Of a stretch of 50,616 bases of DNA, positions 1 through 14,551 are shown piece by piece. Source of the stretch: Branchiostoma floridae (lineage: Eukaryota; Chordata; Leptocardii; Amphioxiformes; Branchiostomatidae); assembly GCF_000003815.2 (NCBI RefSeq), contig NC_049989.1:6017245-6067860 (forward strand), in the 5' to 3' direction. Under the pieces are notes generated by a model. The model did no database searches and was not told the origin of the DNA. It was given only the letters and a program-made list of their open reading frames with translations. The position numbers and the translations under genes were made by a program. Numbering within the stretch: the first letter of the stretch is position 1; each line of letters starts with the position of its first letter.

Positions 1-938
1 AAACTTTGATAATGATGAAGGTAACATTTGTTGGTAGCAGTGATGCTCGGTGTATTAACAATTGTGCTTCCAGTATGACGGATATGTTGATTAATGCATT
101 CATATGGTATAAGTAAATAAGTATAACCAAAGCCTTTTATCAAAGCGGAGACTAGAAGCCTCCAGGAAAGCTTTAAACATAACTTTTCATGTCATTGCTA
201 CCGTGACTATGCAAGGAATGTGTCTCGTGGACTTGTTGCTTACATACTTAACTGCACAGTAAGAATACCTCATTTTTCCATATGAATTGATTTGTCACAT
301 ATGGAGAGGGGCATAGACAAATCATGAGTGATTCTAAGACTTGTAAAAAGCAAATAACACCAGCCAATTTAATAACATTTACAATTTAATGTTGATAATG
401 CACAACATGTTTCTGTTTATTGGTCTGCCACTTGTATCGGTAAGTAAATTTAGACAGTTGAGACATAATGGATTGAGGCTGTAGATTATGATATACCCGT
501 GTTGGCATTTGATAAGCACCCTTCAGTATGTATAGTAGAATGTGCCATTTCCAAAGCTATGGTGAAGAGCTGGCTTTGGGTTTGCATTGGGCATCACTTA
601 CAGGGCAATGTCGTAACATGGCCTTTCCCAGGTCCAGTTGCCATAAATGTTGTGGTTACAACATTCTCCCAGTGGCAGGTGCGTACTCACACTTTGCTGT
701 TGTTGTTAGCTGCGCTCGAGTGGATAACAGAAGCAACCAAGCATTTTACACCACCCTGACCTACATTCAGATCTTATAAATGCCACACTTGCAAGATAGG
801 AATCATAAATTCCACTATCAAAACCCACTAACCCTTATTAGGGCTACCATATTGCCTTCCTTATTCTTATTAACAAGACAGGTGGAACTGCCAGCATCAA
901 AAATTAATGCTTCTTGTTATATTTTCTACCATAACAGC

Positions 939-1270
939 GTGCAAAATACTTACTTGCACACTTGCACATTGCAACCACTTTTTGCTTGGTGCAACTTACT
1001 TCTAAACTCAGGTTGCACAGGGTGTAACTTAGATTTTGAACCTCAGAACTGGATTTTGTTGTTAATTTACTTGGAAGAAATAAACGGACTCAGGCAGCTC
1101 CGTTTCATATCAGCCAAACATGTCTATTATGTATGTATGTACAGTGTATGTATTGTACCTTTTTTTTCAATTAGTGAACTGTAGGTGGTGCAACTTGAAA
1201 TTCAGTTGTGCAACCTATTTTTGCCCCAGGTTGCACACTGTGCAACCTTGCTCAGAAATATATTTTGTGC
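939..1270. repeat. Segment dense in GTGCAAC / GTTGCAC motifs
   Basis: About eight copies of GTGCAAC-like heptamers occur in both orientations within 330 bp, clustered at both ends of the segment (about 955-1030 and 1185-1245). Subterminal repeats of this kind are common in hAT-like non-autonomous transposons, but I cannot define termini or a target duplication. Confidence 0.35.
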
Positions 1271-2511
1271 ACTGCCATAAACTGTGGAAGGAAAGCTTTT
1301 TGTTATTGATGATTACAAACTGGCTTGGGATAACATGTCTGGGTTGTGGTGATCAGACATGGCAGTAGAAAGATGTGTCAGTTTACAATCGATCTCACCT
1401 TTAGTGTGCACAAAGGAACTTCAGATGTGGGTCGCACCCTGTCTGCCATGAAACACAACACCTGAAACACTTCCAGTGACAGGTGTATGTGTGTTGTGAC
1501 AGTGTTCATGATGAGCAGATAGATTGTCTTGGGTTTGTGTGATGTCCCTGTTTAGCTCCTTACACCCTGTACTTTGGAGAAAAGCTCTGTCGTAACTGCA
1601 ATATCTCTAACAACATTCTAAAGGGGACAGGGCCCATTTAGCCAGAGCGGCTAATCTCCCCTATACAACAGAGCTCGACATGACTGCCTTCCCCTCTTTG
1701 TTGCTAAGACTTCGATCGACCCTAAGACCTCTTTGCTGTTGTACTTCCTTTGAGAACATCCCTACAGAAAGCTATGGTAATCAGGAGGGACCTTACTTGC
1801 ACAGAGGACTCTCACCTAATTTGTGTGCAAGTGTTATATTGATGTCTTGACAGGTGACCAGGGAGGGATGGCACAAGGCTGCACAGATCAGATTCTTGGA
1901 GAGGAGATAGATTTCTCCTGCCCCCAGCCCTTGCCCTAACCGGCCATGGCTTACTGATGTAACATTAGTCTATATCCAGCCTAACGTTATACCTACCCAA
2001 TGAAACCATATTTGGCTCTCTCTGGGCTTAGAGTAGCCAGTAGGTTTTCTAGTGGGTCAAGCACTATGTTACAGTGTCAGTGAATATGTATTGAATTGTA
2101 TGCTTTTTTTATGTGACCGAAATATAGCACTATAACAGATGTATGGAATAGAAAAATAAAAGCATAACCACTCTGTTGATTATGGTTGAACAGACTAGTG
2201 CTGGGCCAGACTAGTGCTTTTGGCATGAAGTAGCCTATATGACTCTTTTTTAAATTATGTAGAAATGATGCTTAGAGGTATGGAAAAATTAACCTGCATT
2301 GCATAACAACATGTTTATTTCTAGATACTTGTGTATGACGTTTATGAAAAAAACTTGGTAGTCGTTTATAAAAAAATCTAAGGTGTAGGTCAAAGATGAT
2401 TACACCATTCTACAACTAATTCTATTAGCTTTTGTCAGGTATTAAGGATCTATCCCATTTTAGATGCAAACATATGGCACAAGCCAACATTACCCTTTTC
2501 TTGTGTTGGTG

Positions 2512-2524
2512 AGGTCAGAGGTCA
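2512..2524 (+). promoter_or_regulatory. Perfect AGGTCA-1-AGGTCA direct repeat (DR1)
   Basis: Two exact nuclear-receptor half-sites spaced by one base, the DR1 layout bound by RXR, HNF4 and COUP-TF family receptors. Function is untested, and a single site can arise by chance. Confidence 0.3.
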
Positions 2525-5500
2525 AGGATGCAGTTGCAATTGAGCAGTTGCCAAGCATTCAAGTGTTGAGCTGGTCGGCAACTGGGTCAAAAACATGTTT
2601 TCATTCCTGTAACTTACGGGGTTAGATGACTGCAATAGTTGGGTGCATATAACACTGAAGGGTTTTGCAGTGTATATAGTGCTTTGTTAAAAGTTGAAAA
2701 CAAGAGTTGTAGAAAATGTGTGTCCATAACATTGCATAGTTAAAAGTTTTGGTAATGTGATAAAACAAGTAGCCTTTCAGTTGTTTTGATATTTTGTAAA
2801 ATCACCAGAATCAAAAACGTCAGGCTCTTTTTTCTGAACCTCGAGATTGAAAAGAGATTGTAATTCAGATGTATAGCAGAAATGTCATGCTTTCTTTCTG
2901 AACCTTAAAATTGGAGGGATTTTAAGTTAAATGCGTACCAAAAAAAACAACTGTTATACCCATAGAGGTACACAACAAAAGTGTTATGATGACATCCTAA
3001 CAGAAGAGATATATCGTTCAGGTGAACTTAAACATAGTTAGCAGCCAGACAAGACCTGTCATGCACTAATGATGACCCCTGGGAAGGCTACAGGTTAGGT
3101 GCAGGAGTGCCCAGGACAATCCAAAGGTTCCGCAACACCTGTGCCGCAAATCTCGGACACTTCACAGACTTTGGAAAATGGAGTCAAATGTAAGCTGACT
3201 CCTGGTCTGACAGTGGGTCTGAGTGGGTGTCAGTCAGCCCAAGAGGAAATGCCTGGCATAGCACCACTATCTGGTCAGTAGGGACCAGAGGAAGGGGTGC
3301 AGGTTTGCTGTTGGCCATGTAATGACCTCTTTGTGGTTTACAATACCAACTGGTTTCACCAACATATCAGGCTTGTTAGTAATGCTTTAAAAAAACATGC
3401 GAGTTTTTAATTTCTAAAGCAAATGGTTTCAATTGAAACAGTTACACACCATATTAATTCAGTTTGTCACTGACTTTTACAGGCAGGTAGATATAAGAGA
3501 TGTTATGGGGAAACTGTTGGTTTTAAGATATAATTCCTGGGGAAATCATAAAAGCTTTTTTGGTATGCTGTGGTAATTCAACATTCACGCGATAAGTTAC
3601 AGTCCTTGGTAAGAGAAGATCGGTTGTCTCGTCTGCTTTTCAGTTTCCCAGATTCGAAACTTGGCTTGAATGTTAAGTAGTTCACTCAAAGTGGCCGTTA
3701 GCCAAACTGTTGTTTTAAAGACATAGGTGCCGATTTGCAGTTGCAACACCCTGTGTAATGTCACAATTCAACATTCCGAAATGGCGCTCTATGTAGGCTA
3801 ACTGATGTGTGAACAGAACCATAAAGTGAAGGTTAAGGCCACCTATCTGACTTAAACACCTATTTGTTGGTGACCCCACCTTCTTATTACACATTTCATA
3901 ATGCCTCCGCAACCCTGGCACAAGCTATAATAACAGCTTGTTTGCACTGTATTATCAGCTATGTTCTTAGCTATATTTCTGTGTCTAGAATACCATTGTA
4001 GCCATGAAATGTATCAATTTGTTGATCTTTTCATAGCTATTGAAATGGCTTGGAATGGAAGTTAGTCTACCCACACAAAAAGATATCATCGGATAGTTAG
4101 CAAACAATTGGTTCTGATCTGACTATGACAAAAACAATGTAATTGAAGCATATATGCCCCTTTGTTTGCCATCTGAAATTTCTGTTTCGATCATTGAAAA
4201 CTTGAGCATGTATAGAAAATTGTTCAACATCAGCAGCTGAAATGACAAAATGGTTCTTGAATTTTCCGTGACCTATATTTGGTACAAGGTAAGCTGAAGT
4301 ACCACCTTTTCTGAGATATCTCTGGAACCTGTCAAATCAGAACAATGCCCTTCTCACCTGATTGTTACAGATATCAGAGAAGTATTGGTAACAATGAATA
4401 TTCAAATAGTCTAGATTGATGGCCAGTTCTGATCAGTATGACTTGAAGTTGTGTGTGTACTAATGTCTTATCATTGAGAACATGTTTAGAAACATCTTAT
4501 AGATGAAATCTTGCTTCAGATATTGGACTATCCTGGTATTTTCACGAGTCTGCTTAGTTTGGAGACCGACTAGTTGTGAAACAGATGATACGCAACAGTA
4601 CAAGCTACATGTATGTCTTGTTTTTGCACATCAGACAATATTTTTTTCTTTGTTTGTGTTTTAGATCTGTTGTTGTGGGCTTTGAATTATTACCGGTATG
4701 TGTGTGTAAGCCGACTTCAAAGCTGACATGTTGTTTTGTACGTCTCCCGTGGTACCAGTATGATTTTAAGGTATGGCTTGTTCTGTTGTTGATGTCTAAC
4801 CCAAACATGTTGGTCCGAGATGTCATGGAAATGGTTTGTTTGTGGAAAGTCCTGTCTCGGCAGTGTGCGGGTTATAGATTAACCAGTTTGCGGTGATGTG
4901 TCAGTGCCATCTGTCTGTCTGGCCCTGGTGACAAGGAGTCTGGGACAACGTTCCAAGACATTTACCATCCGGAAAAAGAAGTGTGCCCTAGAGTGGCTAT
5001 CCCAAAGTCCCTGTAGACTGTTGGGTGGGTTTGGGGGATTTGTTGCTCAAGATTGTTTGGTTTTTAGCTAAACTTGACATAAATTTGTCAAGTGTGCCCC
5101 GTAAATGTTAATAAACAACTTACCTTTTGAAAAATTTTTATAATTGTGTTTTAGATGGCATATTTTGCAGTGATAACATTAGCTTGTGTATGATTTACTA
5201 TAAAGGGTTGTTTATCAGGCCTGTCTGCAGTAGTCTATAGGCAGACAGTACAGAAGGCATGCTGGCACCAGGAGTATTTATCTATGCTGACTGGTACACC
5301 TGGCCAGTTCTCACCTGGCCCCGCCCCGGGGCACAGCACCTTGCACAAAGCCCACACCTGTTGGCAGGTATTGTTACAGGTACCAGCTTATCAGGGTCGC
5401 TGATCGTTAAACAGGATAAAAACATGCCTTTGACTTTAGACTATCATAGGATAAGAAGAGATAGGTGATCTGGTCTGTTGTTGTAATAATGTGTTGGACT

Positions 5501-8500
5501 AGAAGTGGCTTGTCAACATGCATTTCCTGAGAGGTTTGTAGTTAAATATTAACGGGATGTTTATGAAGTTATGCTTTACAAGTCTCCACTGTAAAAACTC
5601 AGCATTATTTCAGATTAGACATAGCTACTTCAGCATTCAACCTTCCAGATACGCTGATTAATCGAAACACACTACACTGATTAATTGAAACAGTGGCATT
5701 GGCCTAGCAAGCTAAAGGTTAAGGTACAGGTCAAGGTTCAAACCAACCAGATCGGATTACAAGAAAGGATTGCAGGAGCAATTTTAATCCTGGGAAACTT
5801 CCTCCAAGGCAATGCTGGTGATGCACAAAGGCATCTGAAAGCTTGTCACTTGAAATAGCCATGTCCTGTATAATGAGGAGGAAAGTGTTGTAAGATGTGT
5901 GTGTTTTTGAGAGCCTGGAGACAGATGGTAGGAGTGGAGTTGTGCTTGTGTTTGAAGAAGGACCGGTGTTTATGAATAGACCACCTGCCAGCTGTCATGG
6001 GGTCATTATGGGATGGCGACCTTTGACCTCCAGAGAACAGATTTGTGACATGTTGAAAGATTATTACAGTGAGTGGGAGAGCTGTGCAGAATCTGTTGTC
6101 ACTAGTATACTATTCAAATGTCAGTCAGGAAAATGAGACATAAAATGTGGTGTTGATGATGACTTGTTTGAAGTAAATGAAACATCGATATGGATTGCTT
6201 ATTCACTTGTGTTGCTCTTTGATCATAGATAATGTATTCATGTGAACTTGGAATGAACCATACTGATTTGCACAATGGGGGGTTGCACCAAAATAGGAGA
6301 AAATTCTACAGACAGCTGTTACCTATGGAAATGCTTTCTTCTGTTAAGTACTTTGATATAAATGGTCAGCCCTTTTCCACAGTACTTGTCCTTGTATTTA
6401 CTTTTGGGATGCGATTGAAAGGCTAGAATAGGTAGATAAATTTGACACTAAAAGATCTGGACCTAGCTGTCTTTGTTACTGGCAGAAGGGTATTTTATGA
6501 TATGAGTAGACAAATATGGAAAATGGAGTTCAGGGCTGGTTTAAGGGAGCAACCACAAGTATTCATGAGGGGGATTTGTGCTTGCATAATTGTGGTTAGT
6601 CCCCAACAACGATTAGTGGGGCATCCCTATTTCCAGTAGGAAGCAATAGTGTTGTTTTGTTTGTGGGAGGGGGGCACTTGGAGTTCAGGGCTGGAGTAGG
6701 GTTACATTGTTTATTGATGGTTGTGAATTTGTCAGACAGACATGACAGACACATGATACCTGACACAGAGATGGTTACCCCATTACTCTGGGTGTTTTGT
6801 AGCCTAAACCAGATCCCCTGGTACTTAAGCAGGACCTTCAATATTTCAGGGTCTTGTTTCTAGCTTTGGGTATTCAGGGCATGACATGTCATTCCGCAAA
6901 AGTTTAGATAGATGAAAATATTTGTGTGGAGCTTATGTGATGTTATCCAATGATCCCTTCAAAATTATTCAGCTATCATTTAGTTATGCAATACAACATA
7001 ATAGCAAGCGATTAAGAAATTGTTTTTCAACATTAAAATATAATCCAGCACTTCATTATTTGATAAATATGAAATAATTTTTGCAAGCCATTATTATATA
7101 CATTTGTGGATGGCAAATTTTGAGGACACTTGTCTTTGTCTAGATGTCAGATATTGAATTGATTCTCAGAGTTGACTGAAGACAGAAGACTATTTTGATA
7201 TTGACTATTGTGAACAACATGAGTGTGTATTGGCTTTGTAGTGCTCAAATCCATTGACACCGGCCTTGACAACAGCTGTCCTAAAGTTGTTAGAACTCAA
7301 ACGATCATAACTACTCTGCTTGTTGTCACGCAGGTGTAAATGATCCCCATGTAGTTCATGTACTTGACAGGTCCTTTCTTTATTGACAACAGTGGAGGTC
7401 CATAAATGTGAAGCATGTTGGTGTGAAGAGGCAGTGGTTTACAGGGTTGTTTGTGGGTACTTGTGATAGGTCTCATCTCATTACAACCACAGTGTCACCC
7501 TCTCACATGGCTTCTCACTTCTTACAGCAGGAGTGAAGTGGGGAAAACAACATAGGCAAGATTTAGAATTCTTGTTTCTGTTGGTTGAGCTTTTCTCTAT
7601 TTACTTAATCTTGAATTTAGCCTTCTCCATACTCCCTAGCCAATACAAATTTACAGGCTGAAAGAATGTGAATCTGAGAGTGGTTCCTCAGAATTATTTA
7701 TGCTCTTTAGTTGCCAGAAGAAATTTGATCTGTAATTGTTAGGAAAGATAGTGATTTATACATGTAGACCACTCTTTTTCTATTGTGTGAAAACCTAATT
7801 TTTCCTCCTGTGAAATAGAACTTGTCAAGGAAGATAAACTTACAGCACTTATAAAATAGTACATAATAGTAGATTTTTAGTTTGTTGAAGTACAGGTGAA
7901 GTTTGGGTTCAGACCTGTTCATAAACTATTTTGCAGGTATTGTACAGCACCCCCTAACAGTGTACCTACACTTAGCCATACTTAGAGGTGTTGTTGATGT
8001 TATCCCAGTCAAGGCCCTATTTCCTCTACAAGGGTAACCCAACACTTTCTCTTGGTGCAGGGGAAGGGTTGCGTGATCAGCTCCTTTCTCCCAGAAGTGT
8101 TGTTCCTTCTGAGAGGGAAGAAATCTCTCCCACCAGGCTGGCTACAGGCCAGTCTGCACAAGTTGTCGTCCATCAATTCTGGCTGATGGACCTCTTCACA
8201 GCCAGCTTTGGACCATTACATAAACAGGGGGTGGCTCAATTAGCATAAACATCACTCCAGTAGGTGCTACCTATCAGCTGGCTCAGGGGTCAGTCTATGT
8301 GGGTTTAAGAAATGTAGGTGAAGTATTGTTCAGATAAAAAAAGTAATTATAGCTTACTGTTCAGCTGTGTTGCTTTGTTGTGAGAAGGAAGGCAAATGAG
8401 AAAACATTTCACCAATTATTTGGAAAACGAAGGGTTAAAAAAAAGTGTTACATTAGTGTCAAATTACTATTTGTCTTTGCTTGATTTTGATACTAGTACC

Positions 8501-9803
8501 TGTCCTGGTAGAAAATCCCTGATATCCATATAATATATGGACTTTGATCTTTAACCCCCTTGCTGCTGCCTAACCTAGTAAACAATAGAGTATTAGTAGT
8601 CAAATGACTACTTCGGTGTGATAAAGGTTAAGTAAGATATATAGACTTTTCCACTGACAAGAAACATGACCCATTATTGTAATATCCTGTTGTGGTAAAT
8701 GTTCAGCAAGGCATGTTGTTATGGGCATTCAGTCTGTGAGCATTTAGTCTGCTAGAATTCGCTGTATTTACTGAAAAAAAGAAAGGCCTGATCCCTTGTT
8801 TCTACATCACAGGTGTTTGCTGTGGCTTTTGATCTGGCATCAGGCCTGGGTGTTTTATTGATCTTCTGTGACAGGTGTAAGCCACTACCAATTTGTTTAC
8901 CTTAACTGGTAAAAGGTACGGAGCGATAGGGAAAACTTGGTCAGTATCTTGATAAAAATGTTTTTGGATTAGTTTTTCGTACAGTTCGCAAGCTTGAAGG
9001 GAAAATTACAATTTGAGAAGGAGGTAATGTTATCCACAATTTGTGGTGTTTGTGTTGAGAAGTATTTTAAACTCCAGGTCATGTTCCTGTGGTGGTTTCA
9101 GTCTTTCAACAAGTGTAGAACTCTTCAACTATTGTCAGCATTTTTCCATTTTGACATAAAAGATTCTATTTAACCTCAGATCCATACATGAAGTGAGGTA
9201 TAACTTGTAGCATGTTATGCCAATGTGTGGAACTGGAACACTGTTGTACTGAGGAATGGGCTTGTGATTTAAATATTGATAAATCCGTGGCTACTTGAGT
9301 ATCCTCTCCAGCATTCTTGGAATGCGGCAGGAAACTTAAGGGCCAAAGGTGGAGACGGCAGGATTCTACCAAGTAGCAGCAAAGTGCCTGACTCTGTTGA
9401 CCTCTCCTTTCTCCTTGTAAACATGAAAATAAACAAAAACAGAGTTACGAATAAGAGCAGCAACCGAATAACTAGTGCAGCAAACAGCAGCAAACCGCAG
9501 CAAACCGGTATTTCTGGGATAAACTGGAGGCATTATTGACATAATTGGGTCAATGTCAAACTTGTGTATCCACCAGATCCAAATATCCTGGCATGAACCT
9601 TTCAGTTCTATTCACCTTGAGTCAAGGTTTCGTCTGAATCTTTCTGAAATGTAGTTACCATAGTGACCATTGTTTATACCAATCAGAACAGCCTCCCTTC
9701 TATAGTAAATGAATCCTCCCCTATAGCAGCCCCCTCACCTCCTTCCCTTGCCTGTCCCTGCCAATCTGCTCCTTGGTATGTTGACAGGAGACAGTTTGCA
9801 ACA

Positions 9804-9835
9804 GTTGCCATGGCTACCACTGTTACCATGACAAC
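9804..9835. promoter_or_regulatory. Pair of RFX X-box-like sites
   Basis: gttgccatggctac at 9804-9817 and gttaccatgacaac at 9822-9835 both fit the GTTRCC-N2-RGYAAC X-box with at most one or two departures. A weaker relative, gttaccatagtgac, lies at 9654-9667. It sits in the large 5' intron. Confidence 0.4.
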
Positions 9836-11999
9836 TGCTGACCTCAAGTTTACCCAGGATTAGTGGAAGCAATGTAGCAGAGGAAAGATCTGATAGGGAA
9901 ATATGCATGATCAGGGGAAAAGGGCCAGGCTTGAACTATCACCACTGATGTCACCTGTTAGAAATCCGGCGCTCATGTCCCACTCAATGTAACAGAAGGT
10001 TGCCGCCGATTTACAGCGCAGGCACACTCGGGTTAGTGCACAGTACATACAGTATTGATTAAAGATGCATGGTGCGATACCAGGAAAGAACTCTCAAGGG
10101 ACATAACATCATCCATATGACCTCAAACTAACTAGAAGGACACAAAATGCCAGGTATGACCAGCTGTTCAAGACTTGGTGGTATAATTAGCCTCTGTACA
10201 GAGAGGGCTTGTGGGTGACTGTTTTAGGGTTTATAGAAAGGATTTATAGAGGATATTTTATGGCAAAGTGCAAGAGGTTAGGTTATCAGTCACACCTGTC
10301 TATCTGATCTAACATATGTAGGGGGCTTCCATCCTGCCTGATATGGTTAAACATCAAAAGAACCTTGGCATGGATCTAAAAGTTTTGTTTTTAACATACG
10401 TTTGAGGGCTATCTGTTTGTGTTATCCATAGCTGCTGTGTTGATTGTGCTCTCTTATTATCAAACAGCAGATGAAAATCGTCTAAATGAGAAAGCGATTA
10501 AAAAGGGTGTGTCATACATGCCATATACTAGTAGCATAAACTAAAGAGAATGAGTATAAAGCCTTTTGCTCAATCTTCCTTCGAAATGCTGAATCAGCAT
10601 TTTTCCTTGTTTGCTTTTTGTAGTTGAACACATTTCCTTTTGTTTTCCGGCTGGGCCACAGTGCCCTTGGAGTTGTGTGTATGCCAGGGGAGGACATCAA
10701 TTATTTACTCCTAAATGTCATTATACAACCAGAAGGGAAATCTCTTGCCAAGTGGCATGATTTTGTACATGTGTAGAATTGTTAACATGGCGACACCTTG
10801 CCTGTAGAAGGGTGATGGATTGCTGACTGGAAGGTTGTCAAAGAGAGGCTTGTAGCTGCATTTCTCATAGTTATCTTTGCCAAGAAGGTATGTTTTTATA
10901 TGTGCCGTTTTGTGTGTCTGTTGATGATACAGCTTGAGAAGCTGTGAATGGATCCTTATGATATTTGGTTGGTGGGTAGGGGTCTGGAAAACAAAGGTCA
11001 AGTTGGATAATCGGCTTATCACTTTCAAGTTGTATTTGCTTTACTAGGAGTGCTTTTTCCATGCTGCCTTATACCGTACTGCAGTGGAAATTGTAGTTTT
11101 GATATCATGTGTTGTGGACATACTATGGTCATGATTGTTTAGTAGTGATAGCTCTTGTTTTATATGGATGTTTTTTGTCTTTGAGTTCAAAAGTACTTGT
11201 TACTCACAGGTAGGATATTGTGTGGATGGTCACTCCAAAACACCCCAATTTTTAAGCAATCTTAGAATGTCTCTTTTTACTTTCATACTTCTTTTTGGCA
11301 TCAAAGCTTTAAAATGAATACCTATGTTGATAGATGATTAAAACGATGAGGTAAAGACCACTGGTGGACTTTAAGAACATGTTTTATTTGTACTTGTAAA
11401 TTTTATCTGTCACGACTCTCACAAGCAATGACATTTCAATTTCCTCTTGAACATACAAGTATATTTGAGATAGCTCTGAAATGAAGTAGTTGGATGTGGA
11501 ATGCTGTGTTCATCTTGATGGATCCCTGAAGCACAAGATTGATGACTGCAGGAATTTGGAGTGGTCAAGACTGAAGTGCCTGGGGCACATTCAGCACTCT
11601 GTGCTTCCTAACCCTTCTGTTCTGAAGTAACACTGATTTCTGCACTTCAATACTTGACCCTGAATTTTCTGTCTTCGTCTGCAGCGGTGAAATTGTATGT
11701 TAGAAATGATAATTTATTGATGTGTAAGTAATTAGTATATTAGTGTGGTGACATTTATGTAGTTGTTCTTTAGGTTAAATTGTTAGATATCCTGACCAGG
11801 AAAATTTTGTTGGTCGGGGTTTGGTTTTGCTGGAAATTGGAGCCCCCAACGATGGATACATCCAGAAGTAACCATGCAAATCGGATAGCAGGTACTTAAT
11901 CTTCCCATGATTGCCAGGGGCACATTCGGGTGTCCCGATCAATAGGGTAGGGCAGCTTGTCTTTGCTTTCGCCTCACCGGAAAGCCTTTTACGCAACAG

Positions 12000-12300
12000 C
12001 ATTCGGGCAGTTTACACCTGAGCAAACTGGCTCTCTCTAGAAGTACGGTACCGTAAGGTTAACCACCTTCTCCTGTGCCTGTGAAGCATGGGTCAGTAAT
12101 GCGGATTGTGTCACTTAGGGACCGGACTGATACACAGGCGCGCATCGCTGATGGCCAAATAGCCGCCGCCCAGTCGGCCAAACCACTCCGTCTCCACGAG
12201 TGATCCGGAATATCCATCTTTCCGCGGGTTGATGAGTCTACAGGGAAGGATGCGGAATGGAATGGGGCTGCACGGAATTCCAACGTCCTTGGTCAAGGGC
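12000..12300. promoter_or_regulatory. GC/CpG-rich island in the 5' intron, candidate regulatory element
   Basis: A local block rich in CpG (for example gcgcgcatcgc and cgccgcccag) in otherwise AT-rich DNA, with no splice-bounded open frame matching MED13. In a genome with CpG-depleted surroundings this suggests an unmethylated or constrained element. No motif-level proof. Confidence 0.3.
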
Positions 12301-12989
12301 ATTGCAATCTGCTACCGTTGGAATGTGCGGATTATTAGGGGTGTTACAAATAAAGGTGGACAGGCTGTACTAGAGTTTCCTGGAAGTGATGATCTCTTCT
12401 CATTACAAGTTCAAGTGTAACATGTACCTTAACTGTCAGTTGAACAAAAAACAAGTGTAGCAGACTGCTAGGAAAACTCATTTTTTAACTTGGAAAAGTA
12501 TGATGTAGATTATTAAAAAGATATTAAATCCTACCTAATTTTTCTGTAAAATGAATAATTTTTTTTTTCAGTTTTGGGGTATCAATCCAGAAACGGTTGC
12601 AGTTTGTTTTGCAATTTGTCAATAGCAAGAATTATTCTACAGGAACTCACCAGTACATGTTGTTAAGGCAGGGCTCAGCGCCTATATATTGACTGAAAGC
12701 CTGGGTCATCATTGTTTGAACCGCAGTTCCTGAGTCGATTCTGAGTGAATCCCTCTTCATTTCAAGGACTGTTTACCTCACCCTCTGAAATTGATTGATA
12801 CAGTAATTAGATAGGAAGTTACAGCCCTATGAATTCACGCTTGTCTATGATGAATGCTCCTCCCCACACCATTCCCTATCACATTAAGCTAATTAATTAC
12901 CCCTGTTGATAACGCTTCATTTTCTACACAAGATGCTGTAAATATGTCTCTACACTATAATGCAAAGGTCATTTCCTAGCTGTTGCCGT

Positions 12990-13310
12990 TTGTGTCGTGA
13001 CCTCTGGAATTAAGTTCGGGCAGCGAGGGTTTGAATTTCAGGCTTGGGCGACGGTGGGGAAAATATCGTCATTTCCAAATTTCGTTTTATCTTCAGGTGG
13101 CGGCATTATGGAAAATCGGGCGTTATAGACCCCGCGCGCTTATCATGGCGAGCGCAGGACCTAGCACGGAGCCGCATAGCCTGCATACTGATGGTTATCG
13201 CGGTGTAACTAGATCCACGGCGAAGAGATCATCCTTTACAACCCAGGCTATTTAGTTCACAGGCAGGAGATGTGTAATGTAATTTGGCGCTGGTGTCCCT
13301 AACAGGCCTG
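12990..13310. promoter_or_regulatory. GC/CpG-rich island in the 5' intron, candidate regulatory element
   Basis: A block with several CpGs (ccccgcgcgct, atcgcggtg) and unusual sequence complexity compared with its flanks. Frames through it show no MED13 homology and no plausible splice structure. Confidence 0.3.
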
Positions 13311-14551
13311 TGCTGAAGGCAACGGGTCTGTTTTGTCTCAGGGGAGCTTGGATTTTTAATTTTGTTGTTTTACTGTGGTTGAAGCAATGAAAAGAGCAAT
13401 GATTAGAGCAATGCAAGTCTGACTTGAAAATCTAGGAATGTCCTGGGTTCAGTTTATATAACTAAACTGTGACATGTCAACTGTGAAGTGTAGGGATTTT
13501 GAAATGTAATTTGGATAAATATTACAAGTAATGCAGCCATTGCTCTATGATATTATGTTGATATGATACTCTAGTGAATGTAGCATTTGCCCTTTAATTA
13601 GGCCTAAGGTTTTGTAGATACTTGAAAGTGGAATCATATTCAGTGAAGCTGATCATGATGTCATTGAGAGTGATTGACACCTGACAGCCTGAAGCCCTTG
13701 ATGATGTCAAAACATGTTTCAGCTTATGTTGACACAGTTATTGCTGTATGCAGCCTTTGTGCCATAGTTTGTATACCTCCTGATCAAATAGAGATGCTGT
13801 GTTTTGTGAGGGGGAAGCTTACTCTTTCACTTGGACTCGTACAGTGCATCCGATTACATTTAGGGCTTCCAATATCGTGCTGTCAAAATACAAAAGAACC
13901 CTTCAAATCCAACCTGACTGGTGCTAAGTGCTCGTGTCCAAAGCATTCATTCCTCAGGCCTCCCTCACTTTCCAATGATTTTCAAGGTTTCTCATATTAT
14001 ATTCTTGTCACAGAGCTCTTCCCAGAGCCATTTCTAATTGATGGTATAGTAGTTTGTGCAGTAGATCTTTGACATTTTTCCTAACCATACATTGATATGT
14101 ACAATGTAAGGTAGCATAGCTATTGGTACTTTGCTGCAAGTATAAGAGTGCACTATAAATGTTCTATAGTCAAGCAATGCCTGTCTCCTTTAACCTTTTT
14201 ACTGTGTACATGTCATGGATATGTCATATGGAAGTGGGCATATGCTCTCCATTGATCATGGGTATGGGTCTCCTGTGACTGGATTTAATGTCACCTCTTC
14301 CATCAGAGCACAGAAGGGAACACATGGTTCCCGTGTAAAGGGCTGTCAGGTCCAATTCTGGCTGGTGTACTCACCTGACTTGCATGCTATTGGAAATGGT
14401 GGTAGGTAGTCCTTACGAAGGGACATAAAGCCTTGTTCTGCTATGCTATAATGATTGTTGAAAACAGCTTGGAGAATTTCTCTCGTACACCGAGTATCTG
14501 TGGGCTCGACTTCCATTCCATTCTAACCATCCTGTCTTCTGTTGTTTTCAG

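Larger units (their letters stand above)
1..14551. other. Exon-free 5' stretch, probably a large MED13 intron
   Basis: I looked for the expected N-terminal MED13 landmarks (the tryptophan-rich segments before EYLSC) and found none. Only short random frames are present. Most of it is AT-rich and featureless to me; the exceptions are listed separately: a GTGCAAC-dense repeat near 1 kb, a DR1 motif at 2512, RFX-like motifs near 9.8 kb, and GC-rich islands at 12.0-12.3 and 13.0-13.3 kb. Confidence 0.6.

Noticed and set aside
10290-10297. T-box half-site tcacacct
   Set aside because: Tempting given the MED13-Tbx linkage, but a single 8-base match is expected by chance.
12059-12302. Minus-strand frames in the GC-rich block at 12 kb, considered as a missing N-terminal MED13 exon
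   Set aside because: Wrong strand and no match to the expected tryptophan-rich N-terminal motifs; treated as a non-coding island.
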